DNA of 29,476 nt from contig JAILMZ010000007.1 in the NCBI GenBank assembly GCA_024692105.1, positions 1 to 29,476 on the forward strand, in the 5' to 3' direction. Position numbers and translations under genes: made by a program. Source of the stretch: Saccharofermentans sp. GTDB taxonomy: Bacteria > Bacillota_A > Clostridia > Saccharofermentanales > Saccharofermentanaceae. This document shows, piece by piece, positions 8,024-13,949 of this stretch (positions are counted from its first letter, which is position 1; each line of letters begins with the position of its first letter). The notes below the pieces were generated by a model, which saw only the letters and a program-made list of their open reading frames with translations, made no database searches and was not told the origin of the DNA.

Positions 8024-8049
8024 CGGCAAAGGATAAGGGAGGGATGTTT

Positions 8050-8700
8050 ATGAGATCGATTAGAGTTACGGGAAAAGGTAAGATCAAGGTTCATCCTGAT
8101 ATCACCAGGATAACGATGACGCTTTCGGGCGTTGAAAAGGATTATGCTGAGGCGCTTGCGCGTTCGGCGCAGGAGACTGAAGCCTTGAAGGAGTTGCTGA
8201 CGGAGTTTGGATTCGAACGTTCGGACCTGAAGACACTCAGCTTTGATGTGGACACCAAATACGAGTACTACCAGAGCCACGGCGATAGCAAGAAACGCTT
8301 TGCAGGATATGAGTTCACTCACAGACTGAAGGTCGAGTTCTCGTCGGATAACAAAAGGCTCGGTAAGATCCTTTATGCACTTGCCGCAAGTGAGCTGCAT
8401 CCCGATTTCCAGATCAGTTATACGGTGGCAGACCCTGAGGCGTCTAAGAACGAGTTGCTGGGCAAAGCAGTAAAAGATGCGATGACGAAGGCTTCAGTCC
8501 TGGCTGATGTATCGGGAGTAAAGCTTCTGGATATACAGAGTATTGATTACTCGTGGAGCGAGTTGGATATAGAGGTGGGTTCGTTCAATAACTTGTGCAA
8601 GTATGATGGTTCGGTAGGTGGCGGCAGTCTTGATCTTGACATCGAACCCGACGATATCGATCTGACAGATACTGTGACAGTAGTGTGGGAGATCGGATGA
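8050..8700 (+). CDS. SIMPL-domain (DUF541) protein
   Basis: A 216-residue protein. ATG 8050 sits 6 bases after GGGAGGG (8037-8043) and is preferred to the in-frame ATG at 8044 that abuts that site. It opens with RSIRVTGKGKIKVHPDITRI, the typical SIMPL beginning, followed by TLSGVEKDYAEALARSAQET and, later, YEFTHRLKVEF and GKAVKDAMTKASVLADVSGV. The family includes BP26/OMP28-like and IRAK-signalling related proteins that form ring-like or channel-like oligomers, but bacterial function is unclear. Most members are exported; this one has no signal peptide and should be cytoplasmic. It follows the ADP-ribosylglycohydrolase by 26 bases and is probably the last gene of that operon, ahead of a hairpin at 8735-8763. 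Confidence 0.85.
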   Translation: MRSIRVTGKGKIKVHPDITRITMTLSGVEKDYAEALARSAQETEALKELLTEFGFERSDLKTLSFDVDTKYEYYQSHGDSKKRFAGYEFTHRLKVEFSSDNKRLGKILYALAASELHPDFQISYTVADPEASKNELLGKAVKDAMTKASVLADVSGVKLLDIQSIDYSWSELDIEVGSFNNLCKYDGSVGGGSLDLDIEPDDIDLTDTVTVVWEIG

Positions 8701-8734
8701 ACTGACAGCGTTGACGTTAGGCAGAAGAAAGAGG

Positions 8735-8763
8735 AAAGGCCTGTCGTTCGCGGCAGGCTTTGT
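8735..8763 (+). terminator. UUCG-loop hairpin, weak intrinsic terminator
   Basis: CCTGTCG (8740-8746) pairs with CGGCAGG (8751-8757) around a TTCG tetraloop, with outer AAAG and CTTT. The following T-run is short and broken, so read-through into the next gene is likely. It lies 35 bases after the SIMPL stop. Confidence 0.6.
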
Positions 8764-8787
8764 TGACCTTTAAGGGAGGGAATCGCT

Positions 8788-9093
8788 ATGGAAGAATGGA
8801 ATGACGAGAACAAGACAACTGATATCTGCTATGTGCGCACCGGAGGTTGGGAGTCGAGGGTGCTTCTTATCGAGTTTCTCGAGAAGAACGGCTATGTTTG
8901 CGAAGAAGATACTTATTCCGTGGATGTCATTCTTGAGACGAGGTTTCCGGTTAAGGTCGACATTGAGCACAAGAAGTACGGCTGTCTTCAGACCAGGACA
9001 TGCGCTGCTGCGGCAGTGTCTTCCGGGAATATGTTTACGATCCCGAAGTTTTATTCGTTCTTGGAGTTTGTTAGTCCGTATATTATTGTTTGA
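8788..9093 (+). CDS. Hypothetical 101-residue protein
   Basis: ATG 8788 follows AAGGGAGGG by about 7 bases, supporting a real gene. The product is soluble, with an acidic N-terminus and a predicted helix-strand pattern: VLLIEFLEKNGYVCEEDTYS, then DVILETRFPVKVDIEHKKYG, then TRTCAAAAVSSGNMFTIPKF. It has four cysteines but no metal-binding spacing. I do not recognise the family, although small clostridial proteins with an LIxFLxxxGYxxEED core seem familiar. It lies downstream of the SIMPL gene beyond a weak terminator and directly upstream of an AT-rich KptA remnant, so it marks the edge of the ADP-ribose operon. No function is proposed. Confidence 0.6.
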   Translation: MEEWNDENKTTDICYVRTGGWESRVLLIEFLEKNGYVCEEDTYSVDVILETRFPVKVDIEHKKYGCLQTRTCAAAAVSSGNMFTIPKFYSFLEFVSPYIIV

Positions 9094-9145
9094 GAGATGT
9101 CCTGATAGTATCTGTGATAAACTATATTATCGTGTCAATAGATCT

Positions 9146-9168
9146 CTTGAATCTATAATAGATTCAAG
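9146..9168. repeat. Perfect 10-bp inverted repeat
   Basis: CTTGAATCTA (9146-9155) and TAGATTCAAG (9159-9168) are exact reverse complements separated by TAA. There is no T-run on either side, so it is unlikely to be a terminator. It sits at the upstream edge of the AT-rich KptA remnant, where base composition changes sharply. Confidence 0.6.
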
Positions 9169-9184
9169 TGGTATATGTGAAAAC

Positions 9185-9400
9185 ATGTCCTACACTAAGG
9201 ACACAAAAGACGGTCCCCAAACAATAAACATATATGAAAACACTTGTAGAATCAAAGCAGGTCAAAAACGCAAAGAAACTGCAATATACGAATTGGATTG
9301 TAAAGCGTTAATTAGAGATGGCTATTATTTTTATTGTGATGTGAATAATACTTTTATTGTAAATGAAGTTCCAAAAGATTATTTAAGAAAAATATGGTGA
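9185..9400 (+). pseudogene. C-terminal remnant of a KptA/Tpt1-like RNA 2'-phosphotransferase
   Basis: The stretch of about 71 codons to the TGA at 9400 encodes RIKAGQKRKETAIYELD followed by ALIRDGYYFY and FIVNEVPKDYLRKIW. This matches the end of the KptA family, whose pattern is roughly VGxRxGxPxVLxIDAxxMxxDGYxFYxSxNxVWLTxxVPxxYL. KptA removes an RNA 2'-phosphate using NAD. The N-terminal RNA-binding half and the catalytic histidine region are absent; the open frame upstream runs antiparallel in sense to nothing recognisable and overlaps the 101-residue gene. No ribosome site precedes ATG 9185. Base composition is far more AT-rich than the neighbours, pointing to a different history. It could instead be a short expressed relative of the ADP-ribosyltransferase fold. 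Family call moderately sure; pseudogene status is inferred from length. Confidence 0.55.
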
Positions 9401-9486
9401 TTGGGAGGTGTTCCAAACTGGTTTGAGGTCGACTGTCTGTTGACAGTGACACTTTTCGCTAACATATAACTCCGCTATATTCGTTT
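9401..9486. other. Intergenic gap with a short hairpin
   Basis: Between the KptA remnant and the WYL stop. ACTGTC (9432-9437) pairs with GACAGT (9442-9447) around TGTT. No T-run follows on either strand. With the remnant, the whole stretch 9094-9486 has no intact gene. Confidence 0.4.
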
Positions 9487-10470
9487 TCAACTGTACGCTT
9501 CAAGGGCATCTGTGTAATAATTCTTAAGTCTATTCTTGAGCGACTTAGGCTTTACGACGACGGCATCCTTGCCGAAACGTCTGAAGTAGTCCTCGAGCTG
9601 CATTTCGGGCCAGTCGAAGTGGTAGAGGTCACCGTTTATGGTGGTGACGGCCGGCCTGTTCTTTACTATCATCCGATACATCTGTTTGCCGTGATCTGTC
9701 AGGCGGACTACGGCGTGGATATCGGGCGCGGCGGAGTGAGGACTGCGGCGGCCTATCTTGGTGAGGGTTTCGCGGACCTTGGGATCGACGGTGAAGGTCT
9801 CGTTTGTTACGAACACATCCTTGAGCCTCGAGATCCTGAAGGTGTGGTCCCTATAGTAAGTGTGGTTGTGGCAGAGAACATAGCTGAATTGCTCTTCCTT
9901 GGAAGTGGCTATAAGGTACGGTTCCATGTAGACCGCCTTGCCTTGAGAAGAGTTGGTCGAAGTGAAGGTGATGACTTTTTTCTCGGCGATCGCCCTGGTG
10001 AGAAGCTCGTATGTCTGCCTGAAGATAATCTGTTCACGCTTGTTACGGGGCATGGACAAATAAGACAGGAACATATCCTTGATATAGCCGGAGAGGGATT
10101 TGTCCCTAAGAAGATTGTTCTCGATTATCCTTATGACATTATAGGATTCGCCGCTCACCGTGAGGGTTATGACTGCACTCTTGCCCGTGGTCTGCTCTGC
10201 AGCGTTAATGTAAGTCGTGATTATCCTGTCGGCCAGGGCAGACGCTTCCTTGACCTTAAGGCCCTTGGCGGAAGTGATGTCTGCGATGAGGGCTTCCAGC
10301 AGTTCGTCGTTGTCGTTCCTGTACTGCTCGAAATAATTGACTAAGAGCTCTTTGAGAAATCCGTTGAGATTGACTGTGCCGTCGGGTCTTGTGAATTCGA
10401 AGAGCTCGGCATCGTTGATAAGCCTTGTTTTGGTGTCCTCGGAGAGGTAGATCTTGTGTTTCTCTGTCAT
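9487..10470 (-). CDS. Ribbon-helix-helix / WYL-domain regulator
   Basis: A 327-residue regulator. Start ATG 10470 lies behind TAGGAG. The first 60 residues (KIYLSEDTKTRLINDAELFE, then VNLNGFLKELLVNYFEQY) look like a ribbon-helix-helix DNA-binding module: a short strand followed by two helices. Residues about 70-145 may hold a second, divergent copy (VITLTVSGESYNVIRIIENN). Residues about 150-230 are the WYL domain, with YLIATSKEEQFSYVLCHNH and FRISRLKDVFV. The C-terminal part (MQLEDYFRRFGKDAVVVKPK) is the usual WCX-like tail. The WYL1 accessory proteins of some Cas13d loci share this RHH-WYL arrangement, but no CRISPR or Cas gene is seen here. A TAGGGGTT box lies directly upstream of its ribosome site, consistent with autoregulation. 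Confidence 0.82.
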   Translation of the reverse strand: MTEKHKIYLSEDTKTRLINDAELFEFTRPDGTVNLNGFLKELLVNYFEQYRNDNDELLEALIADITSAKGLKVKEASALADRIITTYINAAEQTTGKSAVITLTVSGESYNVIRIIENNLLRDKSLSGYIKDMFLSYLSMPRNKREQIIFRQTYELLTRAIAEKKVITFTSTNSSQGKAVYMEPYLIATSKEEQFSYVLCHNHTYYRDHTFRISRLKDVFVTNETFTVDPKVRETLTKIGRRSPHSAAPDIHAVVRLTDHGKQMYRMIVKNRPAVTTINGDLYHFDWPEMQLEDYFRRFGKDAVVVKPKSLKNRLKNYYTDALEAYS

Positions 10471-10483
10471 GCGTAACTCCTAA

Positions 10484-10610
10484 TAGGGGTTGTGAATACT
10501 GGCAAGATTTGCGTAAATGCCTTGATACTACTGATTATATAGGGGTTGCAAACATAAGTCAAACCGCATCTATCAAAACCCCTAACGGCAGAGTAGTATA
10601 AGGTTGCGAA
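10484..10610. promoter_or_regulatory. Repeated TAGGGGTT boxes between the RHH-WYL and Ro60-like genes
   Basis: TAGGGGTTGTGAA (10484-10496), TAGGGGTTGCAAA (10540-10552), an inverted AACCCCTA (10577-10584) and a weaker TATAAGGTTGCGAA (10597-10610) fall within 127 bases of the 289-base divergent gap. RHH proteins usually bind short repeated sites, so this is a probable operator array for the neighbouring regulator. The first box touches the regulator's own leader. The rest of the gap (10611-10745) shows nothing I can name apart from the ribosome site of the next gene. Confidence 0.6.
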
Positions 10611-10759
10611 GTGAAGACACTCACAGCAAATATAGCGGATTTTGATCATGGAAAATGCAGAAACAAAAGTGTCTTGTAAGCTCGCAAATAAAAGGTGCAT
10701 ACAGCAATAGTTTCCATGCAGATCCAGGAAAGCACCTTGTTTTAAAGGAGATAAAGAAA

Positions 10760-12220
10760 ATGCTTAGATTACTTAAAATGCAAGCTAATACCGCATATAC
10801 AGCAAACGGCGCGGTAAGCAATGCAAGCACAATATCTGACTGCCTCGACCTGTTTGCAACGGCCGGCGCTTTAAGAAACGCTTCTGACGAGGAGATCGTC
10901 ACAAGGTTCGTAAGAGCTTTCGCTGAAGACAGGGATATCGCGATGAAGACGCTGTTCTTTGCAAGAGACGTAAGAGGCGGCCTTGGCGAGAGAAGATTCT
11001 TCAGGGTCGTTATGAAGTATCTGGCTTCGAACTACCCTGAGACTGTCAGGAAGAATATCGCTAATATCGCCGAGTACGGCAGATACGACGATATCCTGGC
11101 GCTCATGGATACAGCTTGTGAGCAGGAGGCGGTCGCTTACATCAAGACCGCTTTGGATAAGGATATGGAGGCCATGCAGGCACAGGGCTCCGTATCGCTG
11201 ATGGCAAAGTGGCTGCCTTCTGCAAACGCGAGCAGCAAGGAGACCGTAAGGCTCGCAAGAAAGATTGCCCGCGGCATGGGCGTGAGCGAGGCCGAGTACA
11301 GGAAGATGCTCGTATCTCTGAGAAGCTATATCAAGATATTAGAGAATAACCTGAGGGAGAAGGACTATACTTTCGACTACTCAAAGCAGCCTTCGAAGGC
11401 GATGTTCAAGTACAGGGCAGCATTTATCAAGAACGACTATGACAGATACTGCGCTTTCCTGGACAGGGCGAAGGTAAATCCTTCCGTGCTCAAGACAGGC
11501 ACGCTTACTCCGTACGATATCGTTACTCCTATCGTACAGGGCAAGAAGATGACTGCCGAAGAGAAAGCGGCGCTGGATACTACCTGGAACGCTCTGGAGA
11601 ACTATGTGAACTCCGATAACACTCTGGTAGTGGTCGACGGTTCCGGTTCGATGTACTGTGGTCAGCCTGTATGGCCGGCGGCGGTAGCGCAGTCTTTGGG
11701 TATATATTTCGCCGAGCGTAACACGGGTGCGTTCGCAGGTCACTTCATCACATTCTCGGAAAACCCCAGGCTGGTCGAGATCAAGGGTAAGGATATCTTC
11801 GAGAAGGTGCGTTACTGCATGAGCTTCGACGAGGTAGCCAACACCGATATCGAGAAGACGTTCGATCTGATACTGGATACTGCCGTGAAGAACCATCTGA
11901 AGCAGAGCGATATGCTGGACAGGATAGTAATCGTGTCCGACATGGAGTTCGACTACTGCGCGGATGGTGCGGGTATGACGAATTTCGAGGCGGCCAAGGC
12001 GAAGTTCGAGGCCAAAGGCTATAGCCTGCCGCAGCTGGTGTTCTGGAACGTCAACAGCTGGAACAGACAGCAGCCGGTAACGATGAACGAGCAGGGCGTG
12101 GTGCTGGTGTCAGGTATGTCACCGCAGATCTTCGCGATGTTCAAGGACGACAGGCTCGACCCGTACGAGTTCATGATGAGCGTACTTTCTTCCGGGAGGT
12201 ACGAGAAGATAGCAGCGTGA
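10760..12220 (+). CDS. Ro60-like protein: TROVE-type helical repeat plus vWA domain (DUF2828 family)
   Basis: A 486-residue protein. ATG 10760 follows AAAGGAG by 9 bases and was chosen over a longer frame from 10655. The N-terminal 280 residues are all-helical and repeat-like: EDRDIAMKTLFFARDVRGGL, GERRFFRVVMKYLASNYPE, IANIAEYGRYDDILALMD and LMAKWLPSANASS, as in TROVE/DUF2828 proteins. Residues about 288-480 form a von Willebrand A domain with the metal-site motif VVDGSGSM and later DRIVIVSDMEFD. Ro60/Rsr proteins bind misfolded or Y-type RNAs and help exonucleases in RNA quality control; DUF2828 is a related, less studied branch. It is divergent from the RHH-WYL gene with shared boxes, and its transcript ends at a strong terminator (12262-12286). 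RNA binding here is inference from the fold. Confidence 0.85.
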   Translation: MLRLLKMQANTAYTANGAVSNASTISDCLDLFATAGALRNASDEEIVTRFVRAFAEDRDIAMKTLFFARDVRGGLGERRFFRVVMKYLASNYPETVRKNIANIAEYGRYDDILALMDTACEQEAVAYIKTALDKDMEAMQAQGSVSLMAKWLPSANASSKETVRLARKIARGMGVSEAEYRKMLVSLRSYIKILENNLREKDYTFDYSKQPSKAMFKYRAAFIKNDYDRYCAFLDRAKVNPSVLKTGTLTPYDIVTPIVQGKKMTAEEKAALDTTWNALENYVNSDNTLVVVDGSGSMYCGQPVWPAAVAQSLGIYFAERNTGAFAGHFITFSENPRLVEIKGKDIFEKVRYCMSFDEVANTDIEKTFDLILDTAVKNHLKQSDMLDRIVIVSDMEFDYCADGAGMTNFEAAKAKFEAKGYSLPQLVFWNVNSWNRQQPVTMNEQGVVLVSGMSPQIFAMFKDDRLDPYEFMMSVLSSGRYEKIAA

Positions 12221-12261
12221 ACGTTTGGTTTTAGAGTCGGATAGGGCAACTGAAGGACGGG

Positions 12262-12286
12262 CCCCGCACGTTGTGTGCGGGGTTTG
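12262..12286 (+). terminator. Intrinsic terminator of the Ro60-like gene
   Basis: CCCCGCAC (12262-12269) pairs perfectly with GTGCGGGG (12275-12282) around GTTGT and is followed by TTTGTT. It lies 42 bases after the stop codon. Confidence 0.85.
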
Positions 12287-12300
12287 TTCTGTTTATGCTA

Positions 12301-12343
12301 TTTGTACAGCAAAACGTACAGCACTGCGGTACGGATAGCAGTA
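12301..12343. repeat. 43-bp direct repeat, copy 1
   Basis: Begins TTTGTACAGCAAAACG and contains GTACAGC twice plus GCGGTACGGATAGC. Copy 2 begins 64 bases further on. ACTGC and GCAGT inside this copy can pair around GGTACGGATA. Together with copy 2 it fills most of the 173 bases between the terminator of the Ro60-like gene and the next promoter. Confidence 0.75.
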
Positions 12344-12364
12344 GATTTGTCCCGAAATGGGCCT

Positions 12365-12407
12365 TTTGTACAACAAAACATACAGCGCTGCGGTACGGAT
12401 AGCTGTA
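12365..12407. repeat. 43-bp direct repeat, copy 2
   Basis: Begins TTTGTACAACAAAACA and keeps the invariant core CTGCGGTACGGATAGC. It differs from copy 1 at only about five positions. Here TACAGC pairs with GCTGTA around a 15-base loop, a different stem from that of copy 1. No open frame of note crosses the pair. Confidence 0.75.
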
Positions 12408-12434
12408 TAAATGCCCGCAAATAACTCCTTACAG

Positions 12435-12464
12435 TTAAGCCTCCTTACTAGAACGGTGTATAAT
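12435..12464 (+). promoter_or_regulatory. Candidate promoter of the small membrane-protein gene
   Basis: A perfect TATAAT (12459-12464), directly preceded by TG, stands 18 bases after a weak TTAAGC. The same arrangement recurs at 12913-12942, and both have an upstream CCCGCAAA (12414-12421 and 12900-12907). Confidence 0.55.
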
Positions 12465-12498
12465 CAGAAAGGATAATGGGAATTAGGGGGATAGGAAT

Positions 12499-12762
12499 AT
12501 GTCGACTCAAGAACAAACAACTCAGGCAAAGAAGACCAATCTCAAATCCGTCGCATCGGTAGTGCCGTCTGTGGTTGCTGCCGCATTGGCGGTGCTCTCG
12601 ATCATATTCAGTCTGCTGGCGGCTTTGTGCCTTAACTATTCTTCGGGGTCTGTGCATCTGACCACCGAGGCGGCGTTGGTCATTTTCTCGTACATAGCGA
12701 TAATGGGCTTCGGTTTCCTTTTGGCATCGGCGGCTGCCATATGGGCTTTATCGGTGCGATAG
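12499..12762 (+). pseudogene. Small membrane protein, probably frameshifted; first part
   Basis: An 87-codon frame starting ATG 12499 behind AGGGGGATAGGA. It encodes a short polar N-terminus and two membrane segments (about residues 22-46, SVVPSVVAAALAVLSIIFSL and on, and 58-83, ALVIFSYIAIMGFGFLLASA and on) and then stops abruptly with LSVR inside what should be the second helix end. A -1 shift at the GGG of TATGGGC near 12744 joins it to the 12741-12875 frame, restoring AAIW-GFIGAIVTLVNKRFK and a further membrane helix. The simplest reading is loss of one G from an original run of four, by mutation or sequencing error. The alternative is two overlapping genes or programmed slippage. Function unknown. 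Confidence 0.6.
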
Positions 12763-12875
12763 TTACCCTGGTAAACAAACGCTTCAAGTTGATATGGATC
12801 CCGATCCTCGCGATCGCCCTCGGTGTCTTGGGTTTTTACTTGATGTCGACTATCGGGCATGTCAGGTTCTTTTAG
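12741..12875 (+). pseudogene. Small membrane protein, second part in the -1 frame
   Basis: A 44-codon frame from an ATG at 12741 to TAG at 12873-12875, overlapping the 87-codon frame by 22 bases. It encodes GFIGAIVTLVNKRFKLIWIP followed by a hydrophobic helix ILAIALGVLGFYLMSTIG. The basic loop NKRFK between two hydrophobic stretches is typical of the third and fourth helices of small clostridial four-helix membrane proteins. No ribosome site precedes the ATG, so independent translation is unlikely, although coupling to the upstream frame is possible. Confidence 0.55.
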
Positions 12876-12912
12876 AATGGCGGCAGCAATTCCATAATAC
12901 CCGCAAACTGCC

Positions 12913-12965
12913 TTAATTAGCACAAGTCAGCAAATGTATAATTACATAGGCATCCGAGCGGATGC
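12913..12965 (+). promoter_or_regulatory. Promoter and 5' hairpin of the 177-residue membrane-protein gene
   Basis: TATAAT (12937-12942), preceded by TG, stands 18 bases after TTAATT (12913-12918). Transcription should start near 12949, so the RNA would begin almost exactly with GCATCC-GAGC-GGATGC (12950-12965), a perfect six-pair hairpin. The ribosome site AAAGGG follows at 12970. A 5'-terminal hairpin of this kind can stabilise an mRNA. Confidence 0.55.
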
Positions 12966-12983
12966 GGCGAAAGGGTGACAATC

Positions 12984-13517
12984 ATGGAATGGATACTGAT
13001 ACTAAACGGAATAACACCGTACATATATCTCGGCATCGTGGCTTTTGTGGCGAACGAAGGAACAAAATCGTCGGATGACATTATCGGCGTGCTCGCGATC
13101 ATTTTCGCCGTGCAGCTTCTGTTGACCATCATCCTCAGCATCGTCAGCCGCGATAAGGCCAAACTCGCCAAGGTCACCATGATCAACAAGTTTATTCAGA
13201 TACCTTATTACATTTTCTTCTTTATAATCGCCGTGCTTGGCGTCCTGGTCATGATGGGCCTGATGGGCATCGGCATCCTGTTCATTCCCATCTTCATCGC
13301 CATAGACGTCGGAGTGTTCCTGACGACGGTAATTCCGGAGGAGATCTGCACCATAAAGCTCATATCCTCCAAGAAGATCCCGGTGTGGAAGTTTATCCTG
13401 TACCTAATAGGAAACTGCATCTACTGCGTGGATATTGTTTTCGCCGTGCTGGTGCACAAAGACTTTAAGAAAAGCCTGCAAACGCCTGTAACTGAGGCAT
13501 CTGCGGGAGAGACATGA
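12984..13517 (+). CDS. Hypothetical integral membrane protein, 177 residues
   Basis: ATG 12984 lies 8 bases after AAAGGG and is preferred to the GTG at 12975 that overlaps it. The protein has about four membrane helices: residues about 4-24, 34-57, 72-110 (a long or double hydrophobic stretch, PYYIFFFIIAVLGVLVMMGL and on) and 136-158. Loops are short; a basic SRDKAKLAK segment suggests the cytoplasmic side. The C-terminus is polar. I recognise no family. It has its own promoter, resembling that of the previous small membrane-protein gene, and is followed by the PadR operon with a separate promoter. Transport, immunity or sensing roles are all possible and none is supported. Confidence 0.7.
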   Translation: MEWILILNGITPYIYLGIVAFVANEGTKSSDDIIGVLAIIFAVQLLLTIILSIVSRDKAKLAKVTMINKFIQIPYYIFFFIIAVLGVLVMMGLMGIGILFIPIFIAIDVGVFLTTVIPEEICTIKLISSKKIPVWKFILYLIGNCIYCVDIVFAVLVHKDFKKSLQTPVTEASAGET

Positions 13518-13569
13518 CCCTTCGAAATCCCAAATAGAAACATATTCTGAACAAATACCTCTTATCGCA

Positions 13570-13628
13570 TAATACCCCTTGACACATAATACCTCGCGTT
13601 GTATAGTATGCCGTAACAGGAGGTATTA
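13570..13628. promoter_or_regulatory. Putative PadR operator
   Basis: TAATACCTC (13587-13595) and GAGGTATTA (13620-13628) form a perfect 9-bp inverted repeat around the -10 element; a third half-site TAATACC lies at 13570-13576, before the -35. The right half overlaps the ribosome site. PadR-type regulators often bind ATAC/GTAT dyads at their own promoters, so autoregulation is likely. Confidence 0.65.
13579..13607 (+). promoter_or_regulatory. Sigma-A promoter of the PadR operon
   Basis: A consensus TTGACA (13579-13584) and TATAGT (13602-13607) separated by 17 bases, the best-formed promoter in the window. The ribosome site AGGAGG is at 13618-13623. Confidence 0.85.
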
Positions 13629-13631
13629 GGC

Positions 13632-13949
13632 ATGGATGCACAGTTCAAAAGAGGCTTATTGGACATCCTTGTGCTTGCCGCCATCAAAAACGAAGATTCG
13701 TATGGCTACAAGATCATCAAGGACATAAAACCCTATCTGACGATATCCGAATCGACACTGTATCCGATCTTGAGAAGGCTTGAAGAGGGCGGATCCCTCA
13801 CGGTCAACTCCCAGGAACACAACGGAAGGCTTCGCAAGTACTACCACATAACGGATGTGGGAAGGAAGAGGATCGAAGATTTCGCGAATGAGTGGAAGGA
13901 AATACTTGAGATCTATGAGTACGTTGTAAGAGAGGGGGATGCCGCATGA
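13632..13949 (+). CDS. PadR-family transcriptional regulator
   Basis: A 105-residue winged-helix protein. It starts with the PadR hallmark KRGLLDILVLAAIKNEDSYG followed by YKIIKDI, then SESTLYPILRRLEEGG in the recognition helix and RLRKYYHITDVGRKRIEDF in the wing. The C-terminal helix mediating dimers is short, so it belongs to the small PadR-s2 type. ATG 13632 lies 8 bases after AGGAGG. It overlaps the start of the DUF1700 gene by an ATGA junction. In Firmicutes PadR, DUF1700 and DUF4097 genes commonly form one operon responding to envelope stress; the order here is the classical one. An inverted repeat over its promoter suggests that it represses the operon. Confidence 0.93.
   Translation: MDAQFKRGLLDILVLAAIKNEDSYGYKIIKDIKPYLTISESTLYPILRRLEEGGSLTVNSQEHNGRLRKYYHITDVGRKRIEDFANEWKEILEIYEYVVREGDAA

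Noticed and set aside
9146..9168. Perfect dyad as a terminator
   Set aside because: No T-run on either strand; recorded instead as an inverted repeat of unknown role.
9487..10470. RHH-WYL protein as an accessory of a type VI-D CRISPR system
   Set aside because: The domain order matches Cas13d accessory WYL1 proteins, but no Cas gene or CRISPR array is found in the window; the Ro60-like neighbour gives a better context.
10655..10759. 35-codon N-terminal extension of the Ro60-like protein
   Set aside because: The ATG at 10760 has a good ribosome site, and the extension does not fit the TROVE start.
12301..12407. Direct repeats as a CRISPR array
   Set aside because: Only two units, diverged from each other, 64-base period with a 21-base interval and no further copies.
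12301..12434. tRNA or canonical Y RNA in the repeat region
   Set aside because: I could not build a cloverleaf or a convincing T-arm from the sequence; only short hairpins form.
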